A stretch of DNA of 64,000 nucleotides from positions 186,001-250,000 of the forward strand of contig JAGIBL010000003.1 in assembly GCA_017744365.1 (NCBI GenBank), in the 5' to 3' direction. Below are positions 61,891 through 64,000 of this stretch, piece after piece. Positions within the stretch are counted from its first letter, which is position 1. Each line of letters opens with the position of its first letter. The DNA comes from Nocardioidaceae bacterium. GTDB lineage: Bacteria > Actinomycetota > Actinomycetes > Propionibacteriales > Nocardioidaceae. Made by a program: the position numbers and the translations under genes. The notes below the pieces were generated by a model. The model saw only the letters and a list, made by a program, of their open reading frames with translations, was not told the origin of the DNA and did no database searches.

Positions 61891-62397
61891 CTAGGCCTCG
61901 TCGGTCTCGAAGTGCGCCAGCCAGGTGGTCAGCAGCGACTCGAGCTCGTCGGCCTGGTCGTCGGTGAGCATCGCCAGCAGCCGTTGCTCGTTGCGGATGT
62001 GCTCGGTGAACGCGCGGTCGATCAGGTCCTTGCCGGCCGCGGTCAGCGCGATCACCCGGCCGCGGCCGTCGCTCGCGCTGACACGCCGGGTGACCAGCCC
62101 GTCGCGCTCGAGCCGGTCGATCCGCTTGCTGACCGCACCGGTGGTGACCATGGTGAACCGGGCCAGCTCGCCGGCGGCTCGCTCGTACGGCGCGCCGGCC
62201 CGGCGCAGCGTGGCCAGCACGTCGAACTCGCCCTCGGCCAGGCCGTAGCGCCGGTAGACGAGGGTGAGCTCCTCGGTCAGGTGGCCGGCCAGCCGGTGCA
62301 GACGGCCGATCACGCCCTGGGGCCGGATGTCGAGGTCGGGCCGCTCGCGGGCCCACTCGGCCTTGATCCGGCCGACGCGGTCGAGGTTCTCGGTCAT
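61891..62397 (-). CDS. MarR-family transcriptional regulator
   Basis: 168 residues. Winged helix: GLAEGEFDVLATLRRAG, then FTMVTTGAVSKRIDRLERDG (recognition helix) and LVTRRVSASDGRGRVIALTA (wing). C-terminal dimerisation helices follow. It diverges from an EamA transporter gene 40 bases away and probably represses both itself and that gene through the dyad between them. ATG 62397 is supported by TATATT seven bases upstream, over longer in-frame starts. The effector is unknown. Confidence 0.9.
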   Translation of the reverse strand: MTENLDRVGRIKAEWARERPDLDIRPQGVIGRLHRLAGHLTEELTLVYRRYGLAEGEFDVLATLRRAGAPYERAAGELARFTMVTTGAVSKRIDRLERDGLVTRRVSASDGRGRVIALTAAGKDLIDRAFTEHIRNEQRLLAMLTDDQADELESLLTTWLAHFETDEA

Positions 62398-62404
62398 GGA
62401 CTGG

Positions 62405-62430
62405 AATATATCTTCTCCGGAAGGTATTTT
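62405..62430. promoter_or_regulatory. Back-to-back leaderless promoters with a shared MarR-type dyad
   Basis: TATATT (62405-62410, minus) and TATTTT (62425-62430, plus) lie seven bases before the marR and eamA starts. Between and overlapping them, ATATCTTC (62408-62415) and GAAGGTAT (62420-62427) form an 8-base dyad with one mismatch and a 4-base centre. A protein bound there would cover both -10 boxes. Confidence 0.65.
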
Positions 62431-62437
62431 AGTTTCC

Positions 62438-63400
62438 ATGGAAGATAAGTCGCGCTGGGTTCTGGTCACGGCGATCGCCCCGATCGCCTGGGGGTCGAAC
62501 TACTACGTCACCCACGAGTTCCTCCCCGCCGGCCACCCGCTGTTCGGCGCGCTGCTGCGGGCGATGCCGGCCGGGCTCCTTCTGCTGGCGCTGTGCCGTG
62601 AGCTCCCGCACGGAGCCTGGTGGTGGCGCTCGCTGGTTCTCGGAACCCTCAACGTGGGCGCGTTCTTCGTGCTGATCTACGTCGCCGCCCAGCACCTGCC
62701 GACCAGCATCGCGGCCACGATCATGGCCGGCTCGCCGCTGGTGATGATGCTGTTCGCCTGGCTGGTCCTCGGCGACCGCCCGCGCGGGGCCCACCTGGCC
62801 GGTGCCGGGATCGGCATCCTCGGCGTCGTCCAGCTCGTCTTCACCGGAGCCGCACCCTCCGACTCGTGGGGCGTGCTCGCCTCGGTCGCCGCGATGACGA
62901 TGGCCGCCGCGGGATACGCGCTGGCCAAGCGCTGGAGCGGCGAGGTCGAGGTGCTCTCGCTGACCGCCTGGCAGCTGGTCGCCGGCGGCCTGGCCTTGCT
63001 GCCGTTCGCGATCGCCTTCGAGGGCCGTCCGCCGGCGCTCGACGGTCCCGCCGTCCTCGGCTTCGGCTACGTCACCGTCGTGGCCACCGCGCTCGCCTTC
63101 GCCGCTTGGTTCACCGGCCTGCGCCACCTCGACGCCGGCGCCGTCGGTCTGGTCGGCCTGCTGAACCCGGTCACCGGGGTCATCCTCGGCACCGTCCTCG
63201 CCGGGGAGATCCTCACCTTGCGCCAGGTCGCCGGGATGGCCCTCGTCCTCGTCGCGATCCGCCTCGGCCGCCCCTCGCGATCCCCCCGCCATCCCGAACC
63301 GACCTCTCCCATCACCCCACGGGCCGTCTCCCCCGAACCCGCGACCCCGTCTCCCCGGCCCCGAGCCGGCGAGGTCCCGCGGGAGCCTGCCTGCGTCTGA
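62438..63400 (+). CDS. EamA/DMT-family transporter
   Basis: 320 residues. About ten helices in two EamA repeats: WGSNYYVTHEFLPAGHPLF and LVMMLFAWLVLGDRPRG in the first, LVGLLNPVTGVILGTVLAGE in the second. It is a drug/metabolite-type exporter. The last ~45 residues after the final helix are a Pro/Ser/Arg-rich tail not expected in the family; the frame may be read through low-complexity DNA. It diverges from marR with a shared operator, the usual setting of an exporter induced by its substrate. Confidence 0.9.
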   Translation: MEDKSRWVLVTAIAPIAWGSNYYVTHEFLPAGHPLFGALLRAMPAGLLLLALCRELPHGAWWWRSLVLGTLNVGAFFVLIYVAAQHLPTSIAATIMAGSPLVMMLFAWLVLGDRPRGAHLAGAGIGILGVVQLVFTGAAPSDSWGVLASVAAMTMAAAGYALAKRWSGEVEVLSLTAWQLVAGGLALLPFAIAFEGRPPALDGPAVLGFGYVTVVATALAFAAWFTGLRHLDAGAVGLVGLLNPVTGVILGTVLAGEILTLRQVAGMALVLVAIRLGRPSRSPRHPEPTSPITPRAVSPEPATPSPRPRAGEVPREPACV

Positions 63401-63422
63401 ACGGAGCTCGGCCGGCCGGCCC

Positions 63423-63455
63423 GGCGCCATCTCGGCGCCATCTCGGCGCCATCTC
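63423..63455. repeat. Three tandem copies of an 11-base unit
   Basis: GGCGCCATCTC is repeated three times without change, 22 bases after the EamA stop. Each unit carries the palindrome GGCGCC. It is non-coding and its role is unknown. Confidence 0.8.
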
Positions 63456-63529
63456 GGGGCCCTCCCCCTCCCCTCCCACCTCCACCGTCGCGGTCTCGGG
63501 GGTCCCGCCGACCCGGCAGGATGGGCGCC

Positions 63530-63952
63530 ATGAGCACCCTGCCGACCTCGCCTGCGTTCCGTGACTTCTGGACCGAGCGCCGGCTGTGCACGGTGACCAC
63601 GCTGCGGCCGGACGGCACCCCGCACGTCGTCCCGATGGGTGTCGTGCTCGACCTCGAGGCGGACGAGGCCTGGGCGATCACCTCGGGCCGCTCCTTCAAG
63701 GCCCGCAACCTGCGCGCCACTGACCGAGCCGGCTCGGCAGACCCCTCCGCCTCGGGCGCGCCGATCGCGGTCTGCCAGGTCGACGGCCGGTCCTGGTCGA
63801 CCGTCGAGGGCCGGGCCGTCGTGCTGGCGGATGCTGCGAGCGTCTCCGAGGCCGAGCGCCGGTACGCCGCCCGCTACAAGACGCCGCGGGAGAACCCGGA
63901 GCGCGTCGCGATCCGGATCGCGATCACCCGCGTGCTCGGCAACGTCCGCTGA
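63530..63952 (+). CDS. PPOX-class FMN/F420-binding protein
   Basis: 140 residues. LCTVTTLRPDGTPHVVPMGVV is the first strand pair of the split beta-barrel (cited in part: RPDGTPHVVPMGVV), then EAWAITSGRSFKARNLR, with the Lys-Asn segment contacting the flavin, and VEGRAVVLAD. Actinobacterial members reduce diverse substrates with F420H2 or act with FMN or heme. ATG 63530 is preferred over ATG 63521 because AGGATG lies at a suitable distance. It is monocistronic as far as the window shows. Confidence 0.85.
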   Translation: MSTLPTSPAFRDFWTERRLCTVTTLRPDGTPHVVPMGVVLDLEADEAWAITSGRSFKARNLRATDRAGSADPSASGAPIAVCQVDGRSWSTVEGRAVVLADAASVSEAERRYAARYKTPRENPERVAIRIAITRVLGNVR

Positions 63953-64000
63953 CGCCAGTGTCCTCAGGACGCTAGGGCCCGGGTCCCGCCCGCGCCCGGG

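Overview
This 64-kb window is very GC-rich and densely coding. It uses GTG and TTG starts freely and joins many genes by 4-base ATGA overlaps. Gene content points to an actinobacterium, most like Nocardioides or a relative: a ppa/dacB/tilS/hpt/ftsH/fol block, DUF3180 after folK, a tmk-holB/topA/helicase block, a 13E12-type HNH protein, proton-pumping pyrophosphatase, bifunctional PutA and a RipA-like NlpC/P60 protein. The genus is inferred from content, not measured. No gene-free stretch exceeds 300 bases.

Layout. 1-9.1 kb is a surface-glycan locus: pseB, pseC and pseG of pseudaminic-acid (nonulosonate) synthesis, a cytidylyltransferase/aldo-keto reductase fusion, an SDR, a GT29-like (sialyltransferase-type) protein, a sulfotransferase, methyltransferases and an unknown protein. 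The PseH and PseI steps are not in the window. 9.2-12.7 kb is an OpuC/ProU-type betaine importer with its ATPase gene diverging from, and overlapping, a permease gene. 12.7-27.8 kb holds the long minus-strand housekeeping run dacB, zinc protease, tilS, hpt, ftsH, folE, methyltransferase, folP, folB, folK and DUF3180. It is interrupted between tilS and hpt by four plus-strand genes, and a degenerate second hpt 3' end lies beside hpt. 27.9-42.7 kb has ppa, a nested palindrome, an acyl-CoA oxidase, an NlpC/P60 protein, a thiamine-type ABC importer behind a clear TPP riboswitch, a steroid-like catabolic operon behind a KstR-type box, an LPXTG protein, and a thioesterase/LysR pair diverging from putA. 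46-64 kb has tRNA-Thr(CGT), a membrane-anchored S33 hydrolase, tmk-holB, topA, a Rv3647c-like methyltransferase, a Tat-exported FAD protein, hppA, a STAS protein, a DEAD/DUF1998 helicase, a MarR/EamA pair and a PPOX protein.

A window-wide pattern stands out. Many genes without a usable Shine-Dalgarno have a TANNNT box 6-8 bases before the start codon, as expected for leaderless transcripts. In several cases the stop codon of the gene upstream forms the first three bases of that box. The pattern helps fix starts and suggests hidden promoters inside apparent operons.
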